In this document: positions 33,451 to 45,370 of the stretch, in pieces
Position numbering within the stretch: the stretch's first letter is position 1
Layout of the letters: every line of letters starts with the position of its first letter
NCBI GenBank assembly: GCA_014058105.1
Contig: JACGCM010001011.1
Coordinates: forward strand, 1,803,501-1,867,500
Length of the DNA: 64,000 bases
Direction of reading: 5' to 3'
DNA from: Kingdonia uniflora
Taxonomy: Eukaryota > Streptophyta > Magnoliopsida > Ranunculales > Circaeasteraceae
Notes under the pieces: generated by a model
Seen by the model: the letters and a program-made list of their open reading frames with translations, nothing else
Database searches by the model: none
Told to the model about the DNA's origin: nothing
Program-made: the position numbers and the translations under genes

Positions 33451-34179
33451 TGTAATAGCCTAGTTTTAGGATACGGACTTAGCCTTTACACCAAATGTAT
33501 TCAAAGCGTTTAAGAATAATAGACAATAAACAACAAGACGGTTTAGCATGGAAAACCTTTGAATGGGTTAAAAACCATGACCTCTCTTGAGGTTTTTGTA
33601 AAATTGAGGATCTTATTGAGATTGCTAATGTATTACAATGAACAAGTTTGAGAAAGTAGGATGATAAAGTAGGAATTTTTCTATGGTGATCGTTTCATCC
33701 CCCATCTGTAGTTCTTCAGGTCTTCTAATATGTTCTCTAATATGAACGTTTGATGACCATAAAGTTCCTTAATGATGGACATTACAACGTGAGTGTGAGA
33801 TATTCTTTGACAAGATTGTGTAACGCTCCGACCTTTGCTACTGTACAACGGCTTTATTGCTGACTGTGTGCTTCGCGTAGGTCAAACTGTTGGTACAGTG
33901 GTCGAAAGTTATGTCTCGAACTGAGTAGAGTTGGTTACGTCTTTAGTCATACTTCCTGTATGCCGATGAGATCAAGAACGAAGTCTGAGATACGAAATAA
34001 TTTATTACAAGATGGCTCTCAACCAATAGCATGAGGTTGTCCGGGATGAGTGGTGTTGGTTGAGAAGTTCATTTTGTATATGTTTCTGACTGTGCCACAT
34101 GCTCTGTTTGTTGAGGTTGAAAGTTCGTCTGTAGTTCGAAGATGAAGCATGAGCTCGAGGTGCGGAATAAGCCACTACA
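33451..34179 (-). repeat. Reversed solo LTR of the Tat-A family inside CACTA-1
   Basis: Reads as the reverse complement of the Tat-A LTR: starts TGTAATAGCCTAGTTTTAGG (LTR 3' end), contains the complement of the GAGAGGTCGTGGTT block near 33575, and ends GGTGCGGAATAAGCCACTACA at 34179 (LTR 5' end). Flanking pentamers are GCTAC (33446-33450) and ACCAC (34180-34184), differing only by two transitions. No internal element sequence remains, so it is a solo LTR. Confidence 0.82.
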
Positions 34180-35916
34180 ACCACTATCCATATGTATATT
34201 CCATGGAGTGGAATAGACTCAATGCAGGTAGTAGGAGTTCTTTGATTTCAAAATTTAATCCTAAAAATACAATTAGAGATTTAACCAAAGGTTTCAAATA
34301 TAATACGTGATTACTGGGTGTAGTACAGATTTACATTATGTATACAAGTTAGATTTCCTATTTGCTTAACCTCTTATTCCACATTTACGGTGGTACATAT
34401 CTATTTCATGAGCGGTGTCTCTCGACATCTAAAGTTAGTTTGATGATAATTCTTCATGTATATTATTGTTCTTCTATCTTATACATTCATACATGAATCT
34501 TAGACATTATTATGAATATATTTTCATTGGAATAGATACACTCTTGCTTCTTGACTCCAGGTTGATAAGGATTATGTGGTGTAATTTTATTTTATTTTAC
34601 AATTTGGAGGTGTGCTTATCTATTAATTATCTTTCTTTTTTTCATCTTGGGTTTGTCGCTTTTTAGCTTTCGAATGTCATATTTCATTTTTGTTTGGTGT
34701 ATTTCTCTTTTCAGTTAAGAAATATTTTGATTTTCAGTCCCCTTATTGTTTACAGTGAATCTCCAACTGATAGTTGCAAGAAGCTAGAGAGCCAAAACTT
34801 CAACAAGAGGTGATCGACTGACAATTATAGTATAACTTCCAACTTTCTACATATATATATATATATATTGCACTAGAAAGTCATCTATATGGGTTCTTTG
34901 ATTAGTGAACTTTCATTTGAGGTGCTTGATGCATGTCATAATTAATTTGATTATTTGTCGGGTTCGTCTTTCAATTTAATAGTTTCTCTTGGGATTTTAC
35001 GAGTTGTAAAAAACTTACTTTTGAGTCCTAACCTGGAAGTATTATGCAAAAAAGCTAGATAGTCACTGTATTGGTGGCTTTGAGCAAAGTTACTGAAGAT
35101 ATATTCAGCGGCATGCAATTCCTTCCCAGCTTATGCAACTTTCCTGAACTATATTTTTTGCCCTTCACCACACTAAAATTATTTTAGTGCGTATGCATTA
35201 AGGCATTAACTTTTGTTGTATACCGTTACATGTAGCTAGGGGAACACCACTTTTAGATATTAACACATCACCATGGCAACTTATTAAAGAGAGAAAGAGA
35301 GAGGGAGCTATCAAAGTCAATAAGAATGAAGCCCACTCTAGAATTCTAAAGTAATGATTCTTGGTTCAGTCAACAAGATAATAAGTTTAACAACTCATTT
35401 TAATTCAACATCCTGAATGATATTAGTAAGAATTTTGTGAGCTTGAAGATGCTAACTCTCAAACACTTGAGATTCTCCGAAAATGATGAAGATCACAGTT
35501 AAAGATAAGCAGGTGTTAACTGCTAATATTTCTCTGTAAAAGATGCTAGTGATATATCAGTCCTTGGGCTGACTATATTGATTCCTTGGACATGCTGCAG
35601 GCTTCAAAACTTATTTAGTGTTAACTGCTAATATTTATTTATATATGCTCTGATCAGTTCCCATGCCATTTTGTGTGGAAAAACGAAACAATCTAGAATT
35701 TCACGGGGTTGTGCAAACTTGTTTATAACAAGTGAATTTCTGCATTTTTTTGCATAAGATACTGCCTAGAGTGATTGACTTGTATTATTTATATGTAAAT
35801 TTTGATGAGTTAAATTCATAAGTTTAGCTATGTGTATGGGATCTGGAATGGGTAAAATTTTTCAAACATAGCTGAGATGACCCCATCATATTTTGATAAG
35901 TTCAACTATGTGTAGA
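34180..35916. other. CACTA-1 middle part, no gene
   Basis: AT-rich non-coding sequence with a (TA)n run at about 34851-34868 and a GAGA-type run near 35288-35306. Just upstream of the captured kinase it may contain remnants of that gene, but I cannot support a reading frame. Confidence 0.45.
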
Positions 35917-37571
35917 ATGAAAAAGAGAACTACTTCACATATACGGTTGATGATAGTTCTGTTCTTACAAGGCATGTTGTCGAATATGGGCAGTGCAAGC
36001 AGTTTATGTAGGTGAATGCTACCCAAAAATGGTTATTGTTTTTTTCTCGCCCAAATGATCCTTGCGATGCAAATTCTATTTGCGGGTCTTTTGGCACTTG
36101 GAATTAATAAGAAAATCTTGCCAATCTACAGATGCTTACATGGTTTTGAACCGAGTTCTCCCAAGGACTGAAATTTGAGTGATTGGTATGGTGGGTGCGT
36201 GAGAAAGACCTCTTTGCAATGCGGACATGAAGATGGATTCTTGAAGATGCCTAATATGTATATGCAGACTCAAAATTTGACTGTAGGAAGTACCAAAGAA
36301 TGTGAATCAGCTTGCATAAGGAAATGTTCTTGTTCAACTTATTCTTACAGCGGTGGGTGTTCGATCTGGAGTGGGGGTCTACGGAACTTAAAGCAACTTT
36401 TTGTTAGTGACAGTAATGGAACTGTAATTTATATTCGGCTTGCAACTTCAGATCTTTCAACATTTAAAGGTAAAAATAAGAAAATATTAACCATGGTTAT
36501 TGTGGTAGCATCTATGTGTAGTTTAGCTCTCCTTGGAATTATACTTTTGCTAATTTGGAGCAAGCAGTTGCTTGGACCCTCTAGTGCAGTTCAGGGCTCT
36601 TTAGTACCTTATAAGTACAAAGACTTGCAAATCGTCACTAATAACTTCTCTGAAAAATTGGGAGCAGGATGTTTTGGTCCCGTTTTAAAGGGGGATTATC
36701 TGATTCCAGTCCCATAGCTGTTAAAATGTTTGAAGGGTCCAGGCAAGGAGGAAAAGAGCTTTAAGCAAAAGTTAGCACACTCGGGACAGTTCAACATGTT
36801 AATCTGGTTTGCCTGCGTGGTTTTTTCTCAGAAGGTACTAAGCGGTTGTTGGTCTATGATTACATGCCATTTGGTTGTTTAGATATTCATTTGTTTGGGA
36901 AGAATTCCAAAAATGAAGAGTGGAAAATGAGATATCAAATTGCTCTAGGAACAGCTAGAGGATTGGCTTATCTCCACGAGGAATGTAGAAACTTCATTAT
37001 ACACTGCGATATAAAGCCATAAAATATTATTTTGGATGTTGGTTTCTACCCAAAGGTTGCGGACTTTGGCCTTGCCAAACTTTTTGGCCATGACTTTAGA
37101 AGGGTTCTTACTATAGTAAGAAGAACCATAGGCTATTTTGCACCTGAACGGATTTTTTTGGTGTAGCTATCACATCCAAATCTAATTCTATAGCTATGGA
37201 ATGATGCTTTTTGAAATTATGTCAGGAAGGTAAAACCTAGATCTAGCCAAGGATGGAAAGTTTGATTTCTTTCCTACTACTATGGCAACCTGACTTAAAA
37301 ATCATGAAGAAGTTATCAGTTTGTTTGATTCAAAATTGGAAGGCAATTTCGATGAAGACCAAGTGACTAGAGCTTGCAATATTCCTTGTTGGTGCATCCA
37401 AGAAGGTGAGATGAACAAGCCATCAATGGGATATTTTGTTCAAATTTTGGAGGGAGTCGTAGAAGTGGGTATACCTCTAGTCCCACTTTACCACCAAAAC
37501 CTTGTGGATAATCTTGGGCACGAGAGAGATGATATGGAGTGTTCTGGTAAAAGTTCACTAGTAACCAAATA
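35917..37571 (+). pseudogene. Captured G-type lectin S-receptor-like kinase fragment
   Basis: Blocks in order: S-locus glycoprotein domain (NEKENYFTYTVDDSSVLTRH from 35917, then NDPCDANSICGSFGTWN near 36056), PAN domain with Cys-rich KECESACIRKCSCSTYSYSG (36295-36354), a membrane segment (MVIVVASMCSLALLGIILLL, 36493-36552), kinase (GAGCFGPVLKG; NLVCLRGFFSEGTKRLLVYD; LAYLHEECRNFIIHCDIKP; DFGLAKL; a degraded GYFAPE) and the kinase C-terminus (37321-37571; NIPCWCIQEGEMNKPSMG). The B-lectin N-terminus is absent. It resembles the intronless At2g19130-like SD2 subfamily. Stops near 36031, 36115, 36715 and 37020 and several frameshifts break it. A working relative would be a plasma-membrane receptor kinase. 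Confidence 0.82.
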
Positions 37572-38509
37572 AAGAAATACGGGGCTTGAACGTAAAATTT
37601 TGAAATTATTCCTCTCGTTTTTGTGTGAAAAATTTAGGTATTTGTACTTATTTCTTTCTTAGTAATGCTTGATTTTAACTTTGCTTGTTGAACTTGTCTG
37701 TAATTATTTCTGCTCTATGTAACAATATGCAATCTAATTTGGTGTTAAAAAATATTCATAAGTGGCTGATAACATTTCTTTTGATGGTTATAGTATGGCA
37801 ACTCTTCATTTTGTAAAAAGAAGAGGAAAAGATTACTTTGTACATGGCATGGACAAATCTTACATCATCATAACCATAGGTATGTAGCTGCTACATATCT
37901 TAAGGAATATTAAAGCTTCTTACTATATCATTGCATGCTCTGTCTCTTGCAGTCTTGGATGACAGGTCCTTCCAAGCCAAGTACGATTTGAATAGGTGTA
38001 TATATGGGTGAGCCTTTGACGAATGAACGGATAAGCTAAGATGAAGGTCAAGATAGAGATGAGTCCTATTCAAGCACAAGAACATGTATGCTATGAACAG
38101 GTAAGTCAAAAGTCTCTTTCAAAGTAGATGGCAAAGCTTGACTTTATAAAAAGTTCTCCCAGTTAAGCAAGGATGTTTTATTTTGACATTTCAGATCATC
38201 TGTTGGTGGGATCTTATATGCATCAGCTCATACTTTGGTCATTGCAGAGGATCATAGATCCAGCCTTTATTCCAAGCATGAAGAAAGGAAGTAAAATTGG
38301 ATATTTTTTTGTTCTAGCTTAAGTTGTGTTAGACAATTAGATCTTGTGTTCTTCATTTATTGTTGTATGAACATCTTCAGATATTAATGAAGTTACCCGA
38401 ATGTCTTTTTTGTGTAATATAATGCAAATTCATAAAATACTTTTAGGTAAATATTATGCTATTATTATTTTTAAATGAGAAAATAAATTTGTGACAGACC
38501 AAGCTCGTT
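37572..38509. other. CACTA-1 right part downstream of the kinase
   Basis: AT-rich; the first part may be the captured 3' UTR of the kinase. No other gene seen. Confidence 0.45.
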
Positions 38510-38788
38510 GCAAAAGACATCTTAATTGGAACAGATGCTATCTTTAGCAATAGAGGTAAAGGGGGTGTCGTTAATGCTATTGTGACGGACAAAAAGCGTT
38601 GTTAATAGCTAAATAAAGGCAACGGACGTGGTCTATTGCAAAAACTTTACTTTTAGCGATGGATTTTGTCTGTTACACACCCATCCGCAACACCCCCTTC
38701 GACAATACTTATGCTACGGAGAAAATCCGTTGCAATAGGCCTTTAGCAACGGATATAGTCCATCGCTAAAAGCTTTTTTTTTTTGGTG
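38510..38788. repeat. CACTA-1 right subterminal repeats and terminus
   Basis: Repeated short motifs TAGCAACGGA, GCAACGGACGTGGTC, TAGCGATGGA, CCGTTGCAATAG and CATCGCTAAAAG in both orientations, ending TTTTTTTTTTGGTG. Such subterminal arrays are the transposase-binding regions of CACTA elements. Confidence 0.75.
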
Positions 38789-38791
38789 ATA

Positions 38792-39226
38792 CCTCAGGTA
38801 TCGACTCAATACACGTCATTCATGTTTGTATACGGTACTGAAGCAATAATCCCCACATAATATCATCACCTATTATGTGACCATACAATGACAGACGAAG
38901 AAAACGAATTCCAGTTGGCATGAAACATGAATTAGATTGAGGAAACTAAAGATAGAGTAATCATGAACTTGGGAAAATATTACCAAGCTTTAACCAGATC
39001 TTATAACAAGCGAGTTCGTCATAGAGAGTTCAAAATTAAAGATCTAGTCCTCCGAGAAGTCTCCAAACATAGAAGTCAATACAGGAAAACTCGCCGAAAA
39101 TTGGGAAGGTCCTTTAATTATTGTTGGAAAAAGTAGGCTTGGCTCTTATGATCTCGCCACCGAACTTGGGGAACGAGTGCCTAATCCTTATAACACAAGG
39201 AGATTGAAGCTCTATCGAAAATAATA
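38792..39226 (+). pseudogene. Tat-A integrase, C-terminal part
   Basis: Continuation of the integrase after CACTA-1: VYGTEAIIPT (38832-38860), then EETKDRVIMNLGKYYQALTR and YNKRVRHREFKIKDLVLREV, the standard end of gypsy integrase preceding the W-G-P..V region, and an NTRRLKLYR-like terminus. Frameshifts near 38862, 39055 and 39130. Confidence 0.82.
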
Positions 39227-39504
39227 ATCTATCACAGTGTACTTTTCTAAATAAATTTATCATCTTGTACATCGGTCTTTAATCAATGAAATATTTATGT
39301 TTGATCGCCATACATTAGAGTACTTTCTACTATTTTATACAGTACTCCATCTAACATTCTTCGTACGTCAATCTTACAACAATAAAATACTTGTGTTTGA
39401 TTACCCTATAATACAGTTCTTTTCTAATATATCATACAAGTATTTCTATATACAAATTAGATATCTAAACATCACAGTTTACCAGTGGGTTCGTTCCATT
39501 CTAA

Positions 39505-39690
39505 TACATTACAGTTTGCTTCAGCCAAATTGATTTTCCATCATATTACAGATCATTTGTTACTTCAGCCAAATTGATCATCTATTACATTACAAATCGT
39601 TTGTTGCATCCGCCAAACCGATCTTATAATATATTAAGCGTTTATTGCTTCATCCAAACCAACTCTCTATTATACGGCAAAACGGCTACC
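39505..39690 (+). repeat. Degenerate tandem repeat, about 45-bp unit, 4 copies
   Basis: Four consecutive units share ATTACA...TTTG(T)TGCTTCAGCCAAATTGAT...: ATTACAGTTTGCTTCAGCC, ATTACAGATCATTTGTTACT, ATTACAAATCGTTTGTTGCA and a last diverged unit. It lies just after the integrase; tandem repeats in the 3' untranslated region are common in Tat/Ogre-type elements. Confidence 0.6.
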
Positions 39691-40028
39691 AGGCTTATAC
39701 ATTACAATCGATTCATCACAAGGTTAGTACAATTTTGTATAGATCATTGCTCTTATTAACAGTCCCACATTGTTATACTCTATCTACTATATTTTCATTG
39801 GTATAGTATGCATAATCCCTTGTAACAGTCATAACGCCACATCAGTCGCTCGGGTTATCGTTCGAACTGTCACTTGAGCTATCAGGCCACACAGCACTAC
39901 GCGGACTTTCCCACAAAGTCGCAGACCCATGAACTCTAGCATCCTCCCAGTCACAATTTCCGTTCCTTCTTTAACCTTATTCTTGTAAGAACACCAATTT
40001 TTGTTATCATCAGATCCAGATATTCATA

Positions 40029-42829
40029 TCATATCAACTGCATCTCACACTGTACACCATCAGCAACTAGCTTGTCATATATAGTTTTGTTTTCCGCCTC
40101 TAATCTCTTGAACTTGGAAACAAAGTAGGAGAGCACTGCTATCATTTCTCTCTCATGTGCATTACTTGCCTCACATTTTACCCTATCAGGAAGAATAAAC
40201 CCTACAAATTGTCCTTTAGCCTCCTTCAACAAAGCTTCCAAACTTCTACAACTTTCTTCTCGCGCTTGTTTTTCACTCAACGTCGCATCATTACAACCTT
40301 CCATTATCGCCATAAACTTATCCATGTTTCCCAGCAAGCCTGCTGATTCATCTGTCTGAGCTTGATTACACTTCCTCTCTAATACTTCTTCCTTAAGACT
40401 TATTGTAGTCTTGCAAATATTTTCCTCCAATTTGGCTTTTCCATCACGCAGTTCCCAATTTTCTGATTGATACACCAAAATGTCTAACCTCATCATTTGA
40501 GCGTTATATTTTAAAGCACAGATCGTGATCAAATCTTTATTTATCGTTTCATTTTGTTCATTGTAGGCCTCTTCTATATCCTTTAACATCATGCTCATAA
40601 CATACCACAATACTTCAAATTTGCGAGCACGATCATTTACCTCTTCGATAGCTGCTCACACACCAGTTATCTTCACTTTGAGCATGTTTATCTGATATTG
40701 CAAGTCATTCACATTATTTTCTTCCTTCTCTAACACCGCCAACAACACTGTAATTTGAGTTCCCGCAGATATCAATTCTTCCCATTGTTATTTAATTTGT
40801 TCCGAAGTACCCAAAATTTCCATATCCTTTTTCCTTATAACTTCTTTTAATCCCTTCATCTTTCTCAGCTCACTGGCTAGTTCAACTTTATCTTGCAGTT
40901 TCTCGGTCAAACGTACTACTCTATTTCGCACTTTTGATATCTTCACCTTCATTTTTTTTTTCTAACTCAATAGGACTCTTTAGTTCCCCCTGACACAAAT
41001 TTAGTTCAGCGTTCAATTGTTCGTTTCGAACATGTTACACGTCATATTAGCTCTGAACAGATGCCATGTCCACCTGTCACAACAGTTAACATTTATACTG
41101 CTTTACATATTCAAACAGATTACATATCACAGTGAACAAAAGTTTACTCAAGAACATTATATTTTAGTAATATCAATACATTGATCTATTTATATGATCA
41201 TCACTGAGAACAGCTTTCATTCAGCATCAAAAATATTTTACAAAAAACTAATGCACATGCAAGTTTGGTAAATAACTGAACTAATCTACTTTTGCTTTTT
41301 TGAGTTACGAGAGGATTTCCCTTTATCTCTCGAACTCTTTAAATTCTTTACTTGAACATCTATAGGAGATATAAAGGTCACCATCTCCTGCTGGCGTTAC
41401 TTTCACCATGAACGGGGTATCAGGCTCTCGACCTCCTCCTCGTCCTCTTCTCAATTATTCTCTCTCGGCCTCCTCATCTTTCGTTAACCACATATTTTTC
41501 GCTTTTGCGTTCTCCACATTACAATCTTTCCCACAACCAGTTACGAACTTTCTAAATTCGTCATCTACCCTCGCCAGCTCCCCTCCATAAAAATCAATCA
41601 CGTTTTCCATATAACGCTCATGCTCGTGACGGATACAGATGCTCCTTCAATTGTATTTGTGCCCTGTACAGATGTTTGCGCGTTTCCTTTTGTAATATAC
41701 CTAAAGCCCTCACTCATTTCAACCTTCTTTCAAACAGTTACTTCTTTTGGCAATTGCGTCCCTAAAGACGTTTTTTGCTCTATATGTTGCGACAATAAAT
41801 CTTGCAATTCCTTTAACTCCCCTCTAACTTCTGTTGAACCTCCATTTGCACTTTTCTTATCCTGAAAAATACAATTCTCGTGGCCCTCCGATCCTATATA
41901 AAGCCAAAAATATCAGGTAAAGGTTCAACATCACCCCATATAACATAAACACCAGCTCGAGCAAAACATTTTCTCGCCTCTAAACTATGACGATTACGTG
42001 CTTCTTGAGCTAAAAACATAACTCGAGCTGGGTCTGGTACTACACATTTTTCCATCAAAAGCTCTATATAAGCTTCTTTTAAACCCCGTTCATCATTTAC
42101 TTCGACCTCAAAATATAATGTCAGAGCTATCAATATACTTTGACACCTAGCTTCAGAACTCGGGTCATTAAAACAGGTTAACTCTTTCATTTTTCATACA
42201 CAGGAGGTCGTATAATTCTTTAAAAAAAAATTCTGAGTTAGACTTAAACTGCCTTCTCTCATACTCAGTTTCATTTAATACCTGTTGAACACGAGCCACT
42301 GAATCCCTCGCTCAACCCAATGATCTCTCCAGGTCGGAAATAGTTTTTCTCATTCGATCTACCTCCTACACATATTACAAATATCTTATTATCATATAAA
42401 CATTCAAGGAGAGCATATTAAAAAGCGTCTATCAGCATCGAGAACTGTCAATACAAATACCCAAGTTCAAAACTACAGATTACTTTCCAAATACAGCACA
42501 TCAAAGATTTCAATACATGCCACAAAATTTTACTCTTGGTACACCTTATCGAGCTGTTGTTGATTAGTCCCTGTCATCATGCAGTATTTTTGCTTCAGCT
42601 CTTTCATCTTGGCCGCAGCCTGGGAATTAGTACGAGCACTACCCTCAATCTCGTGCCATTTTATTTTCAACGAGCTCTTCTCAGCCTCTAAAGTAGTAAC
42701 TTCACTCACTTTGTGCCTCTCCTCAACATCTCCAACAATAGGTTTTGCATCTCTTAGTCTGAGATCACTGCCACCACAGTAGCAGGTGTAATTTGCAGAG
42801 CTAGTTTTCTCGACCTCTGAGTAGTTCAT
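40029..42829 (-). pseudogene. Tat-A antisense ORF, coiled-coil part
   Basis: Minus-strand charged coding-like blocks: 42829-42530 (VTTLEAEKSSLKIKWHEIEG, AAAKMKELKQKYC), 42370-42230 (ISDLERSLG, then ERRQFKSNSEFFFKELYDLL), 42190-41894 (DERGLKEAYIELLMEKC, RNRHSLEARKCFARAGVYVI), and 40610-40029 (KAKLEENICKTTISLKEEVL, KRLEAENKTIYDKLVADGVQ). They look like pieces of one long coiled-coil protein broken by stops, frameshifts and perhaps introns. Tat-C has a comparable coiled coil at 4240-4570. Function unknown. Confidence 0.55.
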
Positions 42830-42839
42830 TTCATGTTAA

Positions 42840-44022
42840 TATTTTACAACGCAGGAGGAGGAATACTGGTGACATCATCAATAGTAAAGCGGGATTTCTT
42901 CTCAGCCATATCTCAATTCTTGTGAGCTCGCAGAACTTTGGGTACTATGGAATCTACCCTCTTATCCCTCTGGATACCTAGCTCACCAAGTACCTATTTC
43001 AACTCGACCTGATCATAAGCTACGCAGTTGAACAAGCTGGTGTTATCAGGCACCGATGAAGGATTGGAATCTGACATAACAAGGAAAAAAACAATATTTA
43101 GTAGCCTGAAGACATGATAATGGTTGGTCAAAGTTGATCAATGTTACTTACTCGGGTTATAATATTTATGGATTAGGACGAGCGTTGATTCATCTAGAAC
43201 CTACATACAGTTACCCCCTACCCATAAAAGGTGGTCACTCCATAGTCTACCCATAGATTCAAAGTCAAAAAAAATTGTCCTAGACGAATCACTATACAGG
43301 TAACCACTATTTTGACCTTTGACATACTTCTATTTATAAATTTTCAACATATCTTCAGCTTCGAACTGCTTGGAAATCCCTTTCCTTCTCAATTTCTCAA
43401 TCAGAGCCTCGCATACCCTCATCATCTCATACACATTCCCATTTAGTTGGGCAGGGCGGCACTACAATACATTTATAACCCCTTTCTGAAAGAAGGTCAG
43501 AGGAATTTTAAGGCCATAAACGACCTGATTCAAATAACATAAAAAACCCATCATTCGGGTCTGCCAACCCAAGGCCATTATAATACGAGATTTGAATATC
43601 CTCACTAATCCCTTTCTCCATTTTCCACTTCTCCAAACAAGGAACTTGATAGTATACCGCCTCCTCCCCTTTTCCTAGGACATAGACCCTAAACCAGCGG
43701 CCTTGGTCCGTCATATAATTTCCCCATTCTCCCTGTAATTTCTTTTTTATTTCAATTTTTTTTCCTACATCTACTCCCTCAGGATATATGACAAACAATT
43801 TATCTTTCTCTTTAGTATCCTCTTTCTTATAACTATCTCTACTTTACTGGATTCCCCAACCTCTAAACCTAGAGTACCATCTATCTTATCTACAGTTTTT
43901 TCCATTATATTACAATCATCATCCCTCCCTGACGATAATGTTTCCTCAGAACTTGATGCTACCACAAATTTACTCATGAGATTTATAGGTTTTGAACGCA
44001 TACTGGACCTACAGATACACAA
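42840..44022 (-). pseudogene. Tat-A antisense ORF, N-terminal conserved part
   Basis: From 44022 (minus): SKFVVASSSEETLSSGRDDD, an acidic leader, then (frame change near 43800) FVIYPEGVDVGKKIEIKKKL, YYQVPCLEKWKMEKGISEDI. After a frame change at 43510 comes VVYGLKIPLTFFQKGVINVL, LNGNVYEMMRVCEALIEKL, YLYSDSSRTIFFDFESMG, ELGIQRDKRVDSIVPKVLRA and AEKKSRFTIDDVTSIPPPAL. The same blocks occur in Tat-C (6005-5100). The pattern recalls PF04195-type 'putative gypsy type transposon' proteins; that identification is tentative. At least two frameshifts and two stops. Confidence 0.6.
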
Positions 44023-45040
44023 AAGATTTTATCATCATCTCTACGTTACAGGCTATACCCTACAAACAGTAAAAATAACCCCACCCATGTTTCTACCCAG
44101 TCAATACGTTTATTTTCTAGTTTTCCAAAACAAAAGGCAATCATTTTAATTTTCTCTCTTCTTCTCCAAAAAAGCATTTTCTCTCTCTACAGTTTGTTCA
44201 TCTACCCAAAGCTTGTGTACTTTAAGATATTATAGGGAATTACTCAAAAACCTTACATTCTCAACTTTGTTCTCTATAAATCAAAAGTGATGAATGCACA
44301 AATACAGATTATAGCAAACAGAAACAACATAGAAGCATCTAATAATAACCTGTACTCGAAGAACATCAATCTTCTACTTTACCCGAACGTTTCAGATAAA
44401 TTGACCGCTCCCGCCGCTTCTCCAGCAGTTTTCTATCACCAGATGAATCCTTCCCTCCAAAATCGCACTCAATACTCAAATGTCTCTTCTCTACGGAGAT
44501 ATGGATTACACCACTTTTTTCTCTCTATAACTGTAGACAATTTATGAGGGAGAGAGATACGAGTTTTTATAGTTTCCCTCGGTTTACGAAATGACAGCTC
44601 CTTAAGACATGTGTCAGTCACCCCTACTGTCTCTGCAAGCGCGTCTTTTCATCCCACATTATCATCATGACTTCTGTGATAACGCCTATTGTCATCATGT
44701 ATGTCTCTATTTTTTTGCCATTAAAAAATTATGCCCATCTTTCCCAAAGCAGTATATACGACCAATCACCTTACTTTTATATTATACCAAGATCGTACGA
44801 CATTCCTAAAATAGCTCAATATTCAAATTTTGAAGCTATCTACACAATTGTTAAAATCACACAGCTGTCATCCACAATATCTACCACACAAATAGTAAAA
44901 CAGAATACTTTATTCTTATTTTGTTCAGTTTAAATCATCAACATGCCTCGTTCTACATTTAACAAAGTACCAAAATAGAATACTAAAAATAGTTTACTTA
45001 TTCATTTTTGACCTCTCACAGTTAGAAATTATAGTTACAT
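44023..45040. other. AT-rich spacer of Tat-A between antisense ORFs
   Basis: No supported gene. Around 44560-44640 it resembles Tat-C at 6880-6960. A minus-strand TATA-like box (ATAAAAACTCG on the plus strand near 44555) could drive the long antisense ORF. Confidence 0.45.
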
Positions 45041-45370
45041 TTAAAATAGCCCAAATGATTCACCACACCACATGGTATTATCTCCCCTCCCCTCCCCTCC
45101 CCCCCCCCCCCCCCTCTGTGCGATCTCTTGAACAGCCTCTTCTCGTAAAGTTGCATCCGGTAGCAACTCACAAAAAATATCACACCAGAAAAAGTGATCA
45201 ACCACTGTACGCCTACCTTCATCATCTAAACCAGTTACTTTCAATAGCCACCTCGAAAGAACGGCATCATACGGCAAATGATGAAAGTATCGTTCATAAA
45301 GTTCAGCGACCTTGATATAGAACCTACCTTCTATCGCATGATGCACACGCTGAGAGCGTCCCCTCACCAT
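45041..45370 (-). pseudogene. Second antisense ORF of Tat-A (MVRGRSQ family)
   Basis: ATG at 45370 (minus). MVRGRSQRVHHAIEGRFYIK, VAELYERYFHHLPYDAVLSR, WLLKVTGLDDEGRRTVVDHF, then ATLREEAVQEIAQR; after this the frame runs into a C16/G16 homopolymer region (about 45070-45114 plus strand) giving a Gly run. Tat-C encodes the same protein wording at 7751-7588. Open for 109 codons, the best-preserved antisense ORF of the element. Function unknown. Confidence 0.6.

Larger units (their letters stand above)
31572..38788. mobile_element. CACTA-1: non-autonomous CACTA element, 7.2 kb (TSD ACA/ATA)
   Basis: Left end TACTACAAAAAAAAGGG at 31572 (first base C changed to T); right end ...AAAAGCTTTTTTTTTTGGTG at 38788. 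Flanks are ACA (31569-31571) and ATA (38789-38791). Removing the element and one 3-bp copy rejoins the Tat-A integrase in frame through ITYRTTPQVSTQYTSF, which fixes both ends. Repeats such as AGCAACGGAT / GTTGCAATAG lie in the right 280 bp. No CACTA transposase is recognisable. Cargo: an S-domain receptor kinase pseudogene and a reversed Tat-type LTR. Confidence 0.85.

Noticed and set aside
38780..39230. A separate small gypsy fragment
   Set aside because: The sequence joins in frame with the integrase at 31537-31571 once CACTA-1 is removed, so it is part of Tat-A.
45070..45114. CCCCT-rich and 16-C run as a G-quadruplex regulatory site
   Set aside because: It falls inside decayed Tat-A antisense coding sequence and looks like homopolymer slippage; nothing else supports regulation.
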